Part shown: positions 11,911-24,870 of the stretch, piece after piece
Layout: every line of letters begins with the position of its first letter
Position numbering within the stretch: position 1 is the stretch's first letter
Assembly: GCA_949316235.1 (NCBI GenBank)
Contig: OX438743.1
Location: 37,541,242-37,605,241 of the forward strand
Reading direction: 5' to 3'
Origin: Oegoconia quadripuncta
Taxonomy: Eukaryota > Arthropoda > Insecta > Lepidoptera > Autostichidae
Length of the DNA stretch: 64,000 bases
The notes under the pieces: model-generated
Told to the model about the DNA's origin: nothing
The model's database searches: none
Seen by the model: the letters and a program-made list of their open reading frames with translations, nothing else
Program-made: the position numbers and the translations under genes

Positions 11911-12211
11911 AATCATCATCACCCCATAAACAACCCACTGTACGGATATAGGCCTTCCCTTCTATGAGCGTGGAGTATGAGCCATACTCCACCACGCTGG
12001 CCCAGTGCGGGATGGTGAGTTCACGTGACTTTGAATTTTTTGACATTTTATGCATGTCTGATGCACGTTTCCTCACGATGTTTTCCTTCACCGTTTAAGA
12101 GCTGTCGGATAAATGCACATGACTAATTAAATTTAAAAACTCTTTAGTACATGGCCTGCTTCCAAATGCCTCCCAAATTGAGAGACCGCGTCTTAACCGC
12201 CATCGATGTTC
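11911..12211 (-). repeat. SINE family C with target-site duplication
   Basis: Minus-strand copy, with ggtgaaggaaaacatcgtga and gcggtctctcaattt. Flanked by tacgtgattcat on the left and tacgtgaatcag on the right, a plausible duplication of about 11 bp. The B-box region is decayed. Confidence 0.75.
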
Positions 12212-12314
12212 CTACGTGAATCAGAATTATTTAAGTGCTCAAAACATGCTGTGCAATGATGATAAAGAAGAGAGGTGAAAATTCATGTTTTGCTACAATC
12301 ACAATGGCACAGTA

Positions 12315-12736
12315 TTGGGTCTTTACCTATGAAATTGGAGTTTTTTTCTTCGTTAATCATATGTACCAATTCCTGCGATTTTCAAAACTATATCCAAATT
12401 CGTTTTTTATTTCGAAAATGGAATATTATTTCAAGGTTTCACATGAAATATTTTTTAATTTCTGAGCTAAATCACATAATAAAAAAAATTTGAACAAACC
12501 TCTTTTCATGTGCTTCCCATAATCATATCTTAGATTCGCTGAAACATTTATAAAGCGGTTACTTTTAAAAATTAACGCTGCCTATACTTAACTTAATGTT
12601 ATCCGATATTACACACAAAGTTTAGCTAAATGTGGATTTGCCGATCCCAAAAAAAAAATCAAAAATGATTATATGGAGAAAACAGTCTTAATTAAATTCT
12701 TCATACAAAACGCCAATTTCATAGGTAAGGACCTAA
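12315..12736 (+). mobile_element. TA-flanked inverted-repeat element, copy 1 of 3 (422 bp)
   Basis: Begins ttgggtctttacctatgaaa and ends with the complement of ttaggtccttacctatgaaa, flanked by TA on both sides. Same family as 28083-28500 and 52782-53204. The TA duplication suggests a Tc1/mariner-type non-autonomous element. No ORF of substance. Confidence 0.8.
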
Positions 12737-12739
12737 TAT

Positions 12740-14944
12740 AATTTTCGATTCAAACATCTAAACTAAATAATCTAAACGCTGTAAAATAAAATCCTTAAGC
12801 CATTTATACAATTTTTAACTCCAAAAAAGAAGGAGGTTCTATGTAATGTATGTTCACCCATATTTTCGTCAATTGTTAACCCATGATGGTGATTATTTTT
12901 TTTTATGGAATTTATCGTCAGAGTACTCCCATATAAATTTGGTTGAGATCTGATCTCGGAGAGAGACCCGAATAGTGTGTAATTAATTGAATACTTTGAC
13001 GACATAATGATTGTTGTTGTTCTGAAGTCGGATGTTTTACCAATTTTTGGCGGGGCAAATTATGTCCTAAGTACCTTAAAGTAAGTCGTACATTTAATAA
13101 ACTTTTTAATACGTTGACGGTTCAATTATATTACAGTATTTGTCAAAAAATGTTATTATGATTTGTAGTTTGTATTTGTATTTCTTCCAAACCTACCTCA
13201 TTTTGGAAAAAAGGACCCTGATGGGATGACTTTGTTGAACGTCTGTCTGGTTATGTCTGTTTATATGTTAATCTTGGGACCCTAAAGAGCAGAGTGAATA
13301 GGCATTTACTGAGATAACGTGCTTCATCTTCGACCACAACGTCCCTTTCCATCAGGTGAAATTGTGGTTGCTTATCCAATCATAAAAATATAGGCAGTTC
13401 ACCTTCCCATTGTATGTACATTATAAAATATCGTCATAACGAGTTACTCATAATTCCATGGTAGCTTTGATTTTTTTATAACATCTGTCAACAAATAATA
13501 TTATGCTTTTTTTACTTACCTCGACATAATGAATGACACATAATGTGGCCAGCTAGGCGTGCCGCTCCACACACAATGACCTTTTTTCATGCACGGATTA
13601 TTACCGTAACAAAAGAAGGGTAGGATCGTCCCTGTCTAGGAAAGGCTCCCAAAACATGTGTAACAATATAATTTTTCAACATCCTCATTTTACTTTAATG
13701 TCAGTTCCACTTTTATTAAATTTTCTTTCTTCCATGTTTCGCTTTCGGTATCCCATTCCACTTACGTGTGTATGCCCAAGTGATTTTTTTAGTTATACCT
13801 AGTGATTGCACCACAACTAAGGTCGTTTATTATTTTTCTTTTTTTCCCAACTCACATGTACCGCTTTTACTGGTTGAAGCAATGTTGCAGGCGGACGGTC
13901 TTATGACAGATTTTGTCATCGCCTATTGCAGTGAGGGTCCTCTAGATCTTCACCTTAAAGTCCTGCGCTCCATCCCGTGTAAACTGAAAATCTTGTAGCC
14001 GTACTAAATTTACTTCGAATACCTAACCGGGCGAATAACCACCAAGTCTGGTCCTTCGGCGCGGAATAATTATTTGATAGGATGACGACGGGTTAGTCTA
14101 GTTGGTAGTAGCTTTAAAATTTAAAAAGCTGTCCAAGATAATCTTGGTATTTTTCACTTAAACCCTATAAATTATGCTTCAATTTACACCTATTTTCAAT
14201 TTTCATTATTTTAGGGGAATTGTCTGAGAGATACTTAGACATATTGAGGACAGCAAATATGAAGCGCTTGTTCGTTGTATGTGTAAGAAACGTAAACCAA
14301 ACTGTAATAAATAATATATATTTCTTTGTAAGAAGAGTGGAAATAAAATGACATTTGCTTATAATAAACTTTTATATAAGATACTACACATGATGGCCTT
14401 ATTTTAAGTTTCCCAAAAACTACCCCCAAACGTCAAAATTTTAATTTTAGAATATTATTACAAATTCTAATTGTTGGTAGCTGATATAAATGGTAGTGAC
14501 GAACCGATAGATGGACATTTGTCAGTAACATAACATCAAAGGTCCAGCAGAAAATTTGATTTTTTGCGGCGAGAAATTGGCTCGTATCTCTCGAATACTG
14601 TAGAATATTTTTTGGTGTTTGTGAATTCAGCATCAAGTGGCCTTTTATGTAGAAGTTTCTTGATTTTTACTTACGTATATTGTTCGCATGTGTCATACTA
14701 AAACAGTCACCTTGATTTCTTCAAATTACAATAAGCCGTTTTTTTACTAGTTTTACGTGCCAAAAGACTTGGTGCAAGGTAGCCTGTCTCTCAGTCTTTT
14801 ACGAGTTACATTTCGGTGAGTGTCCGTTGGAATTACATAATTTTATTCCACCATCGCTATTTCATCTTCGGACTACTAGTCATGGGGAGGGATTTCATCC
14901 ATATGTAAGTTAACGGTTTGACTCTTCATTCATAATAAGTAAGC
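12740..14944. other. No gene recognised apart from the LINE tail at 13255
   Basis: Short frames (for example 13768-13998) match nothing I know and have no splice or codon support. Confidence 0.4.
13255..13385 (+). repeat. LINE 3' end remnant
   Basis: Reads in pieces as LKSRVNRHLL, then a gap and NCGCLSNH, the common C-terminal tail of lepidopteran non-LTR reverse transcriptases. The antisense relative is at 26570-26730. Confidence 0.45.
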
Positions 14945-15055
14945 CATGGCATTCCCTTCCGGCCGCACTCTTTCCTGAATCCTACAACCTTGGGATCTTA
15001 AAGAGCAGGCTGCGATGGCGTGGTTTATCTTCGGCACTACTGACAGGAATCGACT
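14945..15055 (+). repeat. LINE 3' end remnant
   Basis: Shares cctacaaccttgggatctt and aaagagcaggctgcgatggc with the other reverse transcriptase tail copies (13255, 26660). Confidence 0.45.
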
Positions 15056-15059
15056 AATC

Positions 15060-15300
15060 CAATAACAAGTTTGTATGTTTGTTTCTCAACCACGGCGAAA
15101 ACGAACCAATTTGGCTGAAGTTTGGTGAATCGGTAGAAAATACCCTGGATAAACATAGGATACCATTCATTCCAGGTAAAGGTTCGAACGAAACCATACC
15201 AGACGTAATTAGCGATTTACCACTCTTTTCCCATGAGGCGGCTTTGCTTTTGCCTCCTTTCGATTGGAATACTCGCATAGCTTGTCATCAACTTTTCGTG
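15060..15300 (-). repeat. Lep1/MINE-like repeat variant
   Basis: Begins with gtttgtttctcaaccacggcg and gaaccaatttggctgaa, the conserved end of these repeats, then caggtaaaggttcgaacg. Partly duplicated at 10580-10700. Confidence 0.5.
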
Positions 15301-17756
15301 ATAAGTATTCACATCAAATTAAATACTTTTCTGTATTTGAAGCATATTTACATCTACAATATTTTTATGATAATGAAAAATCTGAACCGAAATTTCATTA
15401 CGTGCCTCTGATTTAACCCCTATCTGGGGAAATGAAGGAACAATGAAACCCAGGTGAAATCCACACGTCCGGAAATCTGAGCGCATTTTGAAATAACATA
15501 ACATTCATCGTTTCACACAGCGAATATCTAAATTCGCAAACCAAATGCCAGCCTTCCCTGACTGACGTTAATTAAATTCTGACAAAACTCGCAAAACAAC
15601 GGATTTACTCATATATTCTATATGCACATATAGTTTGGTAACTATTGAATTAGGTACATACTATGAATGTAATGTATTCCGAAACAGATAAACCTTTACA
15701 GCAATGCATAATACAAATTAAGTTTTCTCAAAAAAAGGTAAAATATTTTTACATGAGAGCCCAAGAAAGAGGGTAGTTTTCGAGTATATGTTACGTTCTT
15801 TGGCGCAACGAAACGAAACGATTCGACCGTTTTCGAAGTGCAATGGTGTCGTTAGATTTGTGTTGATACGGAGTATCATGGGATATATTTTATGGTAAAA
15901 AATCCAACATGGCGTCTGCAACATACAAAATATGCTATCGGCATTTTTGGTTATCAAATACTTAAATACTTATTCGATAGTACAAAGGTACTAGTATAGT
16001 AGTATATCGGGCTAGTGACAACTAATTTAGCGATTCAAATGGTCCATATTCGAATTATGACTACTAATTCATCCTTTTAATTAATCCTACCTATTCTTGT
16101 TCAAAATATAAACAATGCTTATTGACAGGACCTATATAAACAATGCTTATAGGACGTGGTGAGCGCATTTCTCGTTTTGCTAAATTTAGCAACTCTCGAC
16201 CTCTACTTTAACAATTCAGTACTATCGATTAGAAATTGCAGTCTGCTATCGAAGCGAACGGCATTCCGCAGGCCAACTTTCCCATAAAAAAAAAATCTTG
16301 CGTTCGTACAGACCCATACGGTTCTTTGTCATCATCCTAAATATTAGTTACATTTCAATATTATTAATGCAATTGACAATAGCAATGGCTTGAAAAACGT
16401 GCGAACGAAATAAACACGGTTATTGTATATATATATTATTGTATTATAATATATAAAATATCATCCAGTATCACCATCACCATGTATTATATGTTCAGGA
16501 TCAGGTTGAGTCGTTTCCCTTTCGCTGCTGAGACACTTCACTGAGTGTTCTGTTATTATTATTTGTTCAACAATTTGTTCTAAATGTCGAAGTGGCGAAT
16601 AAAAGGTTTTTCTTTTCTTCTTCTTTATAAAATTATTGTGTATAGTTGTTTTTTATTTACTAAATGGCTTCTAGTAACAATAAATTCTGCCAGTGACAAC
16701 GTAGGTAGAATAACAAAGTAGGTAAAAGATGACCGGTTCTAAAGTAGAGATCTATTAATTTAAACGAAATTAATAGAACAAATAACATAAAAAACAAAGA
16801 TAATCACAAGGGGACTCGGATTTTGTGTAGTTCTACGGGAGTTTTCTAAGTTTTCATAAAAACAAAATTGATTACGTGTGCTTTTAGAACTGCAGTAAAA
16901 CAATTGTTGTGCACTTGGCCGGTTTTTTGTTATTTAAATTTCTATTAAAATCAGAGAAATGTCTAAAAAGCAAATGCTAACTAAAAGAGGTGATAGAAAG
17001 AGTGTTTCTTTTATTTTTCGTAAAATATTAGCATGGCATTTCCTCTAATTCGTATAAATGATATGCCTTAGTCGGTCTTGGATATTACCGGGATGAAGGT
17101 AGACGGCTGGTCGGCCTACTGCGGACGCGCGGACGTTTTTCCCAATTGAGATTAATGTAACGTTAGGAATGCTAGCGAAATTATATTTCATTCAAATTCA
17201 AATTGTTTATTTGTAAGAATATAGTTTAAAAAGATATTAAAGGTAACATGCTAAGTACTTACATGTATTCGACCTGCTTGCAGGTGTGGAAAACTTACTA
17301 AACATGCTCAGAATCAAAATATTTCTAAATACTATAAAAACAATTGTTTTAGAGCCATTTCATTAGTTTTGTCTTGAATCTATTATTATTTTTGTTTCTG
17401 GTTTAATTTCATTCGGCAGACAGACAGATACTCATATTAAATTATTTTTCCTGTAAATATACGTGCGACAAGGAAGCTGATTCAACCTGTACCTGTATTC
17501 ACTTCTAACGTGGCTTGTACTACACTAATCTTGCTACACAAACTTCTTTTATGTACAAACAAGGTAATGAAAGTATACCAAACTTTTTGAATAACGCTTG
17601 CAGCTGTCTAGGAACCATGCGTTGTCCAATGCACGAACACACTTTTTTGTTATCTGAAAGCTCTATCTATATCCACGGAGTTTTGAAATTACAATCCATA
17701 GCTGAGTATAGACGAGACTATTCATGGTAAGCCGTTAGAGCGGTATCAGTATCTAC
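15301..17756. other. No gene recognised
   Basis: AT-rich; TA-rich tract near 16425-16460. aaacaatgcttat occurs twice at 16110-16150. Confidence 0.4.
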
Positions 17757-17971
17757 TGTAACGTGACGGTATTGCGTCTCGTTGGTGATTTTAGTTAGTA
17801 ATCTTTTTTTTTTTTTTCTTTAGAACTGTTGAAAATATAATGACGTTGTTTTGTTCGGCCGTCTGAATTCGAAATAGGAATTTGAATTTAAATATAAAGA
17901 AACGAAAAGGAAAAAGAACAAAAAGATTACTAACTAAAATCACCAACGAGACGCAATACCGTCACGTTACA
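17757..17971. mobile_element. 215-bp MITE with about 50-bp near-perfect inverted repeats
   Basis: Left arm tgtaacgtgacggtattgcg onward and right arm ending cgcaataccgtcacgttaca are matched for about 50 bp. CTAC flanks both sides (17753-17756 and 17972-17975). Non-coding. Confidence 0.8.
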
Positions 17972-19492
17972 CTACTACTGTTTGTTGGCCTTATTTTTTA
18001 TTTCATTAGCTCCCAATGCTAAAAGTGAGGTGTTATGAGCTTGAAGCTTATCTGTCTATGGTACTGTAGCGTCAAAACGTCTGTACGAATTTGAAAACGG
18101 TTTATTTAAGATATTTCGTGAGTCGCGATAACATTTGTCGAGACTGCGTGCATCGAGATTTGGTTTGTCGCGATCTGTCACGCTAGCATGTGTTTCGAAT
18201 CTATGTATTACACTCGGTTCTTACGCAGGTGGTTCATATTTTTTTGCAGATTTTGTATGGAGCATCTTTTTGGAAATCTTTATAAATTGTCGAAAACGCG
18301 ATGTAAAAGATGCGAAATTTTTCTAGGATTATTATAAGTGCCGGGTTTCCCAGAAAGTACAAATTGCGAAAATAAACTGTGGTAAACGTGTTAACTAAAG
18401 CACCTCATCTTAATAACAGAGGGCTCCCTCTCTGGAGGAATCTTGAGCGAAGGTAGAAGTGGCAACTAAGAATACCGATTTCGAGGACACGGCCGAGTGT
18501 AGGCAAGTTTCGAGTTACGTCGGAATATGGATATTACTTAGTCCATTTTCTTATTTTTCATATTATTTATATGTCTAATAAGGTATAATAAATTAGCGAC
18601 GGTTTTATAATATAAACGGTTATAATGACTATCATATTACGCGGTTTGCTAAGAGAAGAAGTGCACTTTGTGGCACTGTTATTTAAATAATAAGGTATCT
18701 ACTCAATAAGAAGTTGGTCATAGAAGTGCAACAGGAATGTTTGACTAGTTTGGAAGAATCCCCAATAGCATGGAAAGGCCGAGTTGGATAGCGTGAGGGA
18801 CGTGCTCTATGTTTACCCTTCACCGGGTACCATTTCATGTAAGTGTTTGTTAATTGCCGCCTCAAGGTAAACCCCTAGATTTAGTAACACGAGGTAACGC
18901 TCTGCTACTGATTGAACCACGCACCCGATTCTGATATCTTATTCATCTTTAGTACTTGACATAATATCGCAATTGTCCGAGCCACCCTATACTATGAAAC
19001 AGCTTGCACCATTCCAGCCACTAGCAACGCCCCCGGTCTCGGACAAATTTCAAAGTTTCAATAGAATTCCTACTCAATAATCTATTCCCAATATCGAAGC
19101 TACAACTCTTCACACTTCATGATTTCACGTTTGGCTGTTGGCCACCCTCCTGGGCTCTACAGCCATTCTCATTTCCAATTTTCTTGAGTAATCGCATCTG
19201 TCTCTTCTTTCAACGCCAATAAATCCCATTAATGGATTTACTGCCACAAAGCAGATATTCCTAAATCCGTTTTCCCGCGGTTCGAAAATCACCATAAAGA
19301 ATATTGTCCGTAATGAATGACAGAGTGCATATCACAAAATAAGTGTTGTGGGTTTCTTTTCGCACAGTTGATTTTTCTTTGCGAATCGATGGTAGGTTGG
19401 CTTACAAACAAATGCACAAGCCGTAAATTATTTCCAATTGATTAAATTAAGGAATATATATATAGGAATATTATATTATATTATTATTATGA
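17972..19492. other. No gene recognised
   Basis: Mixed composition; no family recognised on either strand. Confidence 0.4.
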
Positions 19493-19690
19493 TACTAGCT
19501 TTCCGCCCTCGGCTTCGCTTGTGTGGAATAACTTATCGCGGTAATTTGCTTATCCTGCGGGAATTACTCACTTTATCGGGATAAAAAATATTCTGTCTTT
19601 ATCCAGGGTATGTTATACCTATATACCAAATTTCATCCAAATTCGTTAATGCATGTTAAACCGTGATTGAGCAACTCGTATCCAGTGGGA
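19493..19690 (+). repeat. Lep1/MINE-like (Helitron-type) repeat
   Basis: Starts ctagctttccgccctcggct and carries accaaatttcatccaaattc near the 3' end, the signature of a common lepidopteran non-autonomous repeat. Confidence 0.65.
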
Positions 19691-20014
19691 TCCCGCCAGC
19701 TGTACGAAGTTATTGGACAAACGGTCCGGGGTGGTCTGGTATATATTGAATATGCTTGATATTGAATGGGTTTATACTATGGCAAAGCTGACGCGTGCGT
19801 TTTACATTCTCAACCTCATAGCCAGAGAGACAGACATATTCTGTTGCGCCCTGAGTGAATTCACAAGGATAGCCTTACTAGTGATATGCTATTAGGGAAG
19901 GAAATAAACTGTACATATTTTAAATAGAAGCACGCACTATCGAATTAGGTATCAAACCCTGTAATGATAGAAGTAAGATGGAAATAAATAGATAAATATT
20001 ATTCTCAAAAGTCT

Positions 20015-20405
20015 TTGATCAGTGTGTGTTGCCAGTGATGACATATGGAACTGAAACGTGGTCGCTCGCTATGGACCTTATGAGAAGGCTCAAGGTCACC
20101 CAAAGGGCAATGGAGAGAGCTACCAGAAATGAGGAGATCCGCAGGAGAACCAAGGTGATCGATGTAGCCCGAAGAGTTGCCAAACTTAAGTGGCAGTATG
20201 CGGGGCCGTTGCGGTAGAAAGGTTTTCTAGTGGCGATCACGCACCAGATGACGCAGCGTGGGTAGGCCTCCCACGAGGTGGACCGACGATTTGGTAAAGG
20301 CCGCGGGAAGCCGCTGGATGCGGGCAGCGCAGGGCCGATCGTTGTGGCGATCTTCGGCCTTTGGCAATAGTGGACGTATTTCGGCTGATATGATGATGAT
20401 GATTC
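20015..20405 (+). pseudogene. RTE-type LINE reverse transcriptase C-terminus, broken
   Basis: Reads VMTYGTETWSLAMDLMRRLK, VTQRAMERATRNEEIRRRTK and VIDVARRVAKLKWQ, then a frameshift, then MGRPPTRWTDDLVKAAGSRW and a gatgatgatgat end. This is the C-terminal region of RTE-class endonuclease-reverse transcriptases. A stretch after MERAT is deleted and the ORF is frameshifted near 20215. Confidence 0.75.
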
Positions 20406-20409
20406 TAAA

Positions 20410-21039
20410 AAACGTCAACCTTTGGTTTTGTGTGGTGCGTCTACTAATAAGACCATTACATTGCACGAAACTTGCAAATTCCGCTCCGATCTCCTTCATA
20501 GTTTCCTTATTACTAAATTATCGTATTTGCACTTAATTTAGGAATTCTCCCATTAAATAGTTTAACTTGTGGAATTCGAAGACTTTGACAGTTAAAACAT
20601 ACAACTGAAACCAAACTTCATAAAGTCAAGTTGCCCAATCGTATGACAATGTCTCAAGTCGTAGACTGTCTTATGAACTCAGACTAAGTTACCACTTTAT
20701 ATTCTCAAACTCAAACAATTTTATTTCCGCGAATATTACAGTCGGTAGAGAGTCATACTTTGGAACCGCTTTTCAAAGTAGATCTTTATTTATTCATTGA
20801 CTTGGGATAAAATCGAGTTTTTTAATATTAATTTTCTCTATTCCACGTTCTAGATTGGTTCAAAGGGAATCTAAGACGCGACCTGTCTTCTGCCGCTTGT
20901 TTCTCGAACTCTAAATACATGAACTTTCGCTGGATCTCAAGTACAGTCTATGACGAAATTTGTGGATAGCACCCCACTGAAATTATAATTACGAATGTTT
21001 GAATGCTTGTTCTCAATAACGGATTTGAATGAAATATAC
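20410..21039. other. No gene recognised
   Basis: AT-rich; nothing recognised. Confidence 0.45.
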
Positions 21040-21335
21040 ATGGAGTCCCAGCTTTCGGCCCGCGGCTTCGCCTGCGTGAAATAAGTCTATCGTTTATTTT
21101 CTCACCACAAATGACGCTTTACAACGTGATTTTAGGGCTAGGTAATAGATAATAGATCTATAGCGGATATGTTTAATTTGTTTTTCCTTTTTATTGCGAT
21201 AAAAAATGTCCTATGTCTTAATCCCTGGTATGGCTACCTATATACCAAATTTGATCCAAATCCGTTCATCCGTTTCGTCATGATTAAGCAACAAACAAAC
21301 GTCGAAACTTTCGTATTTATAATATTAATATAGAA
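21040..21335 (+). repeat. Lep1/MINE-like repeat
   Basis: Contains cagctttcggcccgcggctt, accaaatttgatccaaatcc, gttcatccgtttcg and ends cgtatttataatattaa. The internal block caccacaaatgacgctttac also occurs at 55560. Confidence 0.65.
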
Positions 21336-21623
21336 GTTAGATGTGATATAACACAAGGGATACGAGTATCTACGTTTATCCCGAACTTTAAAGTAAAGAG
21401 AAACCGCGCGTGCAGCGGCTTGCTGACGGTTAGCATTACAAGTTGTCTGCTAGCATCGAAACGGAACACTAGTTTTCCGTTTTGTTAACTTTACTGCACC
21501 ACACATATATACCTACGCTCCATTCATACATACACTCACACATGCATTTTAACCAATCCTACATACGTTACACCGTTCGTCATATCCCACCTCCACATCA
21601 TCAACTGTCATTAACACAACAGA

Positions 21624-21690
21624 ATTTTTTTTTTACGATCAACGGGTTTGTACTTGACCTCAATAACACCTGATGTTAAATGAAGATGAT
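21624..21690 (-). repeat. SINE family A, short 3' fragment
   Basis: Poly(T), then tcaacgggtttgtacttgac and cctgatgttaaatgaagatga. Confidence 0.55.
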
Positions 21691-21737
21691 ATCATATGAT
21701 ATAATCTCCAATAAACTATGGTAAAATTAATTACCAT

Positions 21738-21762
21738 AGTTTTATATATATATATATATATT
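21738..21762. repeat. (TA)n microsatellite
   Basis: A dinucleotide run next to attaccatagttttata, which is itself an inverted match to the preceding aaactatggtaa. Confidence 0.8.
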
Positions 21763-22097
21763 AATTTTGTAGATATATGTTATATGCTATATATATTCAA
21801 ATATATTTTATTTATATTATTTACTTATATTTTATATACTTTCCAAATTCTTTATACCTTTAGATGGCAAACATAATGTGTTACGTACGAGTACCTACCA
21901 AATTTACTTATTGTACGAAATATATGGGGAAGACATTGTTGTCTGTAACATAGTTTTTAACTACCACAGACAACGAAGCTTCAACATCGGTTCAATAAAA
22001 TATTGTTTATTATTGTTTATTGTTTATATATTCATTCATTTGTACGAAAATGTCACTTAGTACTAGGAGTCTAGGTATATATATTTACCTAAAGACT

Positions 22098-22310
22098 ACC
22101 GATTGGTGTAGTGGGTATGAATCGACTCTGCCTCCGAAACCAAAATTGGTAATGTTTGCGTGATGAATACGAACATTTATTCCTGAGTCATGGATGTTTA
22201 TATAAAATATTTATGTATTATCCGCTATCTAATTGTCATAGTACAGGCTAGGTCTAATTTGGAACTAGATGATTGGTATGAGTCTGAAATGCTTATTATG
22301 AGCATATTTA
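22098..22310 (+). repeat. SINE family B (tRNA-headed), degenerate
   Basis: Head gaccgattggtgtagtgg-like, then gtgatgaatacgaacattta, ttcctgagtcatggatgttt and a body ending ggtctaatttggaactag. Confidence 0.6.
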
Positions 22311-22829
22311 ACTATGTGAAGTATAAATAATATTTTATATCATATTTTCCTGACTGTAGACAAACTATTCTAAAAGTTTTCAATTATAAACAAGCGTCTT
22401 TCACGACTGAAAGTTTGACAAATTGCCGAGGCGCAGAATACTTTCAAACCTTTGTTTGGTCGTGAAATTTTGAAGCATACTTCAGAACTATCAAAGTATA
22501 ATCTAAACGTTGTCTACCGATGAAATTACCTACAAAAGAAGTTGAAACAAATTTTAAACGATCTGATGGAATTCAGGGTCATAATTAGTACTGGATGGAA
22601 TAACGAGTCTCTCGAAAATCAATCAAATACTCTTTATTGCACAATTAACAAAAGCTACATGAAGAATACAGCGTACATCATTAATCGCAAAAAAAGGCAG
22701 CCATATCGCTAACAGCGATCTCTTCCAGCTAACAGCGGTACAAGCTACCAGTAGATGGAAAACCATGCCATTAAACAAACCAACAGTGTTCTCCTCCTTT
22801 TTGTGTCGAGGCAAGTTTCAAATTTTATT

Positions 22830-22985
22830 GGACCAAAACTTAGCCACTCTAACAGCACTGTCTGTGGCGTTAAGGAGGTCGTCAAAGGCGCAGCTGTCAG
22901 GACACGCGGGGCAAGACAATACGTGATCCATTGTCTGTGGGGAGACTCCGCACTCGCACCAACTGTGTTAAAACCTAAATATTTT
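22830..22985 (-). pseudogene. R1/Jockey-type LINE C-terminal fragment
   Basis: On the minus strand: CECGVSPQTMDHVLSCPACP, then DSCAFDDLLNATDSAVRVAK, the cysteine-rich C-terminal end seen in non-LTR pol proteins. Same family as 33765-33965. Confidence 0.6.
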
Positions 22986-23610
22986 TAAAACAACTTAACT
23001 GATTTCCAATCAACCAGTTTTCGAAAATTAAAAAACCGTATTCAAATTAGTTCAACCGTATTGGGCCCACCAAACATGTAACACCACACACCACATTTTC
23101 GAGGGTTAAATAAATCAGTGGATTGAAAGTGCCTGAAATTTAAGGAAAGCAAATACTCCAAGAAAATCTTATTTCCATTTTAACGGTAAAAAAATCTGCA
23201 TTCTTAGTTGTTTTTTTTGTAAATTTCCGTGCACTATTAAGATTTAAAGCGAGACCTACTTGCGTAGGCGTGAGAGTGGGATAGTTGTATATTTCGTCTA
23301 AGTGAATAAGCAGGACAAATATTATCTCGGGCGACATAAACGTGTATCGCGCCTTCCATGCTATGGGGGCTGATCTTTCCTTCATTTGAGATACAAAATT
23401 TATTAATAACATTTAATCCTTAATGATTCTATCGACTGGAGCCATAATTGTGGTTGGAATAGTAACCGTTAAGTTTTCAAACACAAGAACGAAAGCACGA
23501 AATCATCCTCTAACTAAACTGTTTATGTCGATCCCTCGATCAAGTGATAGGGGTTTTGTAGGGGGGGACCCTAACCAGAGTCAATTTAACTTCGTGTAAT
23601 TCTCTTTAAC

Positions 23611-23775
23611 TAGTGACGCTACTCATGATTTCGAACAACTTTCCCCAAAAAATTAGTCGAATTCGATCAAAAACATTCTCAAATCAACCTTAGTATAGAA
23701 GTCCAACAATTTTCGACTGAATTCTGCTATGGTTCTTATTGGAAAGTTGTTCGAAAGCAGGTGTGGAGTCACCAG
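23611..23775. mobile_element. Imperfect inverted-repeat MITE, about 165 bp
   Basis: Left arm tagtgacgctactcatg then tttcgaacaactttcc; right arm ggaaagttgttcgaaa then gcaggtgtggagtcacca. The arms pair with a few mismatches. Confidence 0.5.
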
Positions 23776-23930
23776 CGAACAGGAATTACATTAATAAAAT
23801 TTTCATTTAACCTGTCCAATTGTTGGAAAGGGTAGATGTCGATGGGTAGGATAACACCCGGATAGGAGCCCGGTGGGGATATGTTCCTCGTTTTTAAAAA
23901 CTTCAAGTAATGAACCAAATCCCGATCTAA

Positions 23931-23955
23931 CTCAATCAATCAATCAATCAATTTA
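23931..23955. repeat. (ATCA)n microsatellite
   Basis: Five to six tandem tcaa/atca units. Confidence 0.7.
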
Positions 23956-24379
23956 TTGCTTTTACATGGGTTTTAAGGTCTTAGGTTTACGTAATATTAG
24001 TACCTACCTATTTATTAGGAAGCGCTACCCGTCCCCCGCCATCACCCGCGAGCGACTGCGAGGTGTCTACGCAGCTACTTGATAGCCTCAAACTAATTTT
24101 TTTTACACGCGGAATTTTAGTTATTGTTAATTTTGGATACTTTTTACAGCAGTGGAACTTTTTATCAATAAGGTAGGAATTTTTATGGCTGCTTTCATAT
24201 TAAAGCTAAGAGTCTAAGGAACATGTTTTTGTTGCTTTTATTATTATTTTCCTTTTCTTAGATTTATTTATTAAAATGGGCATCTATCCTTCATAAAAAG
24301 GACATGAGACTTCGATATGTTGAATATGGGGTTTGAGCAAGAGAACGAATACAAAAAGTGTGGCACCTATCTGGGAATT

Positions 24380-24870
24380 ATCCTAAGAGACTTCGCCCAA
24401 AGCACTCGTGGCGCAGTCACATTCGCTATTCGTTTTCGATCAGCAAAGTTAAGAAATGTCTGGCACGTACAACTTATTTATAATTATAGTAGCCTACTTA
24501 TGAATTTCAGCAAAATAACGCCTGTTACGTTTAGTCGCATCAATATTCAATTTATGCTAGATTCATAGATAAATTTCTAAAATGCTGTGTGGTTTCGGCA
24601 CTCAAATAGAATAGAACCAACGCGTCTCTTCCCGTGGGTGTCGTAAATGGCGACTAAGGGACTTTCCACTAGAAAACAGCTATAGATGGGCTCACCCCCT
24701 GTCACGTGTGCATTTCTGTATATTTCATAAGGTGAACCGCGGATGGTGTTCATAAACTCTTAAAGATTTGGAATGCCCGAACACTATAATTGTTTGGGAC
24801 ATCTCTGATCACATCATTTGGGATGGGGGTCGTGACGATCTAAATATTTGTGTACTATGTGTATTTCATT
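24380..24870 (+). repeat. 5S rRNA-derived SINE, long copy
   Basis: Head gtggcgcagtcacattcgc with agcaaagttaagaaatgtct, then a body with gtggtttcggcac, cttcccgtgggtgtcgtaa and ending gggacatctctgatcac. Collinear with 2225-2660. Confidence 0.6.

Noticed and set aside
20227..20499. Minus-strand frame with basic residues
   Set aside because: Antisense of the RTE relic at 20015-20405.
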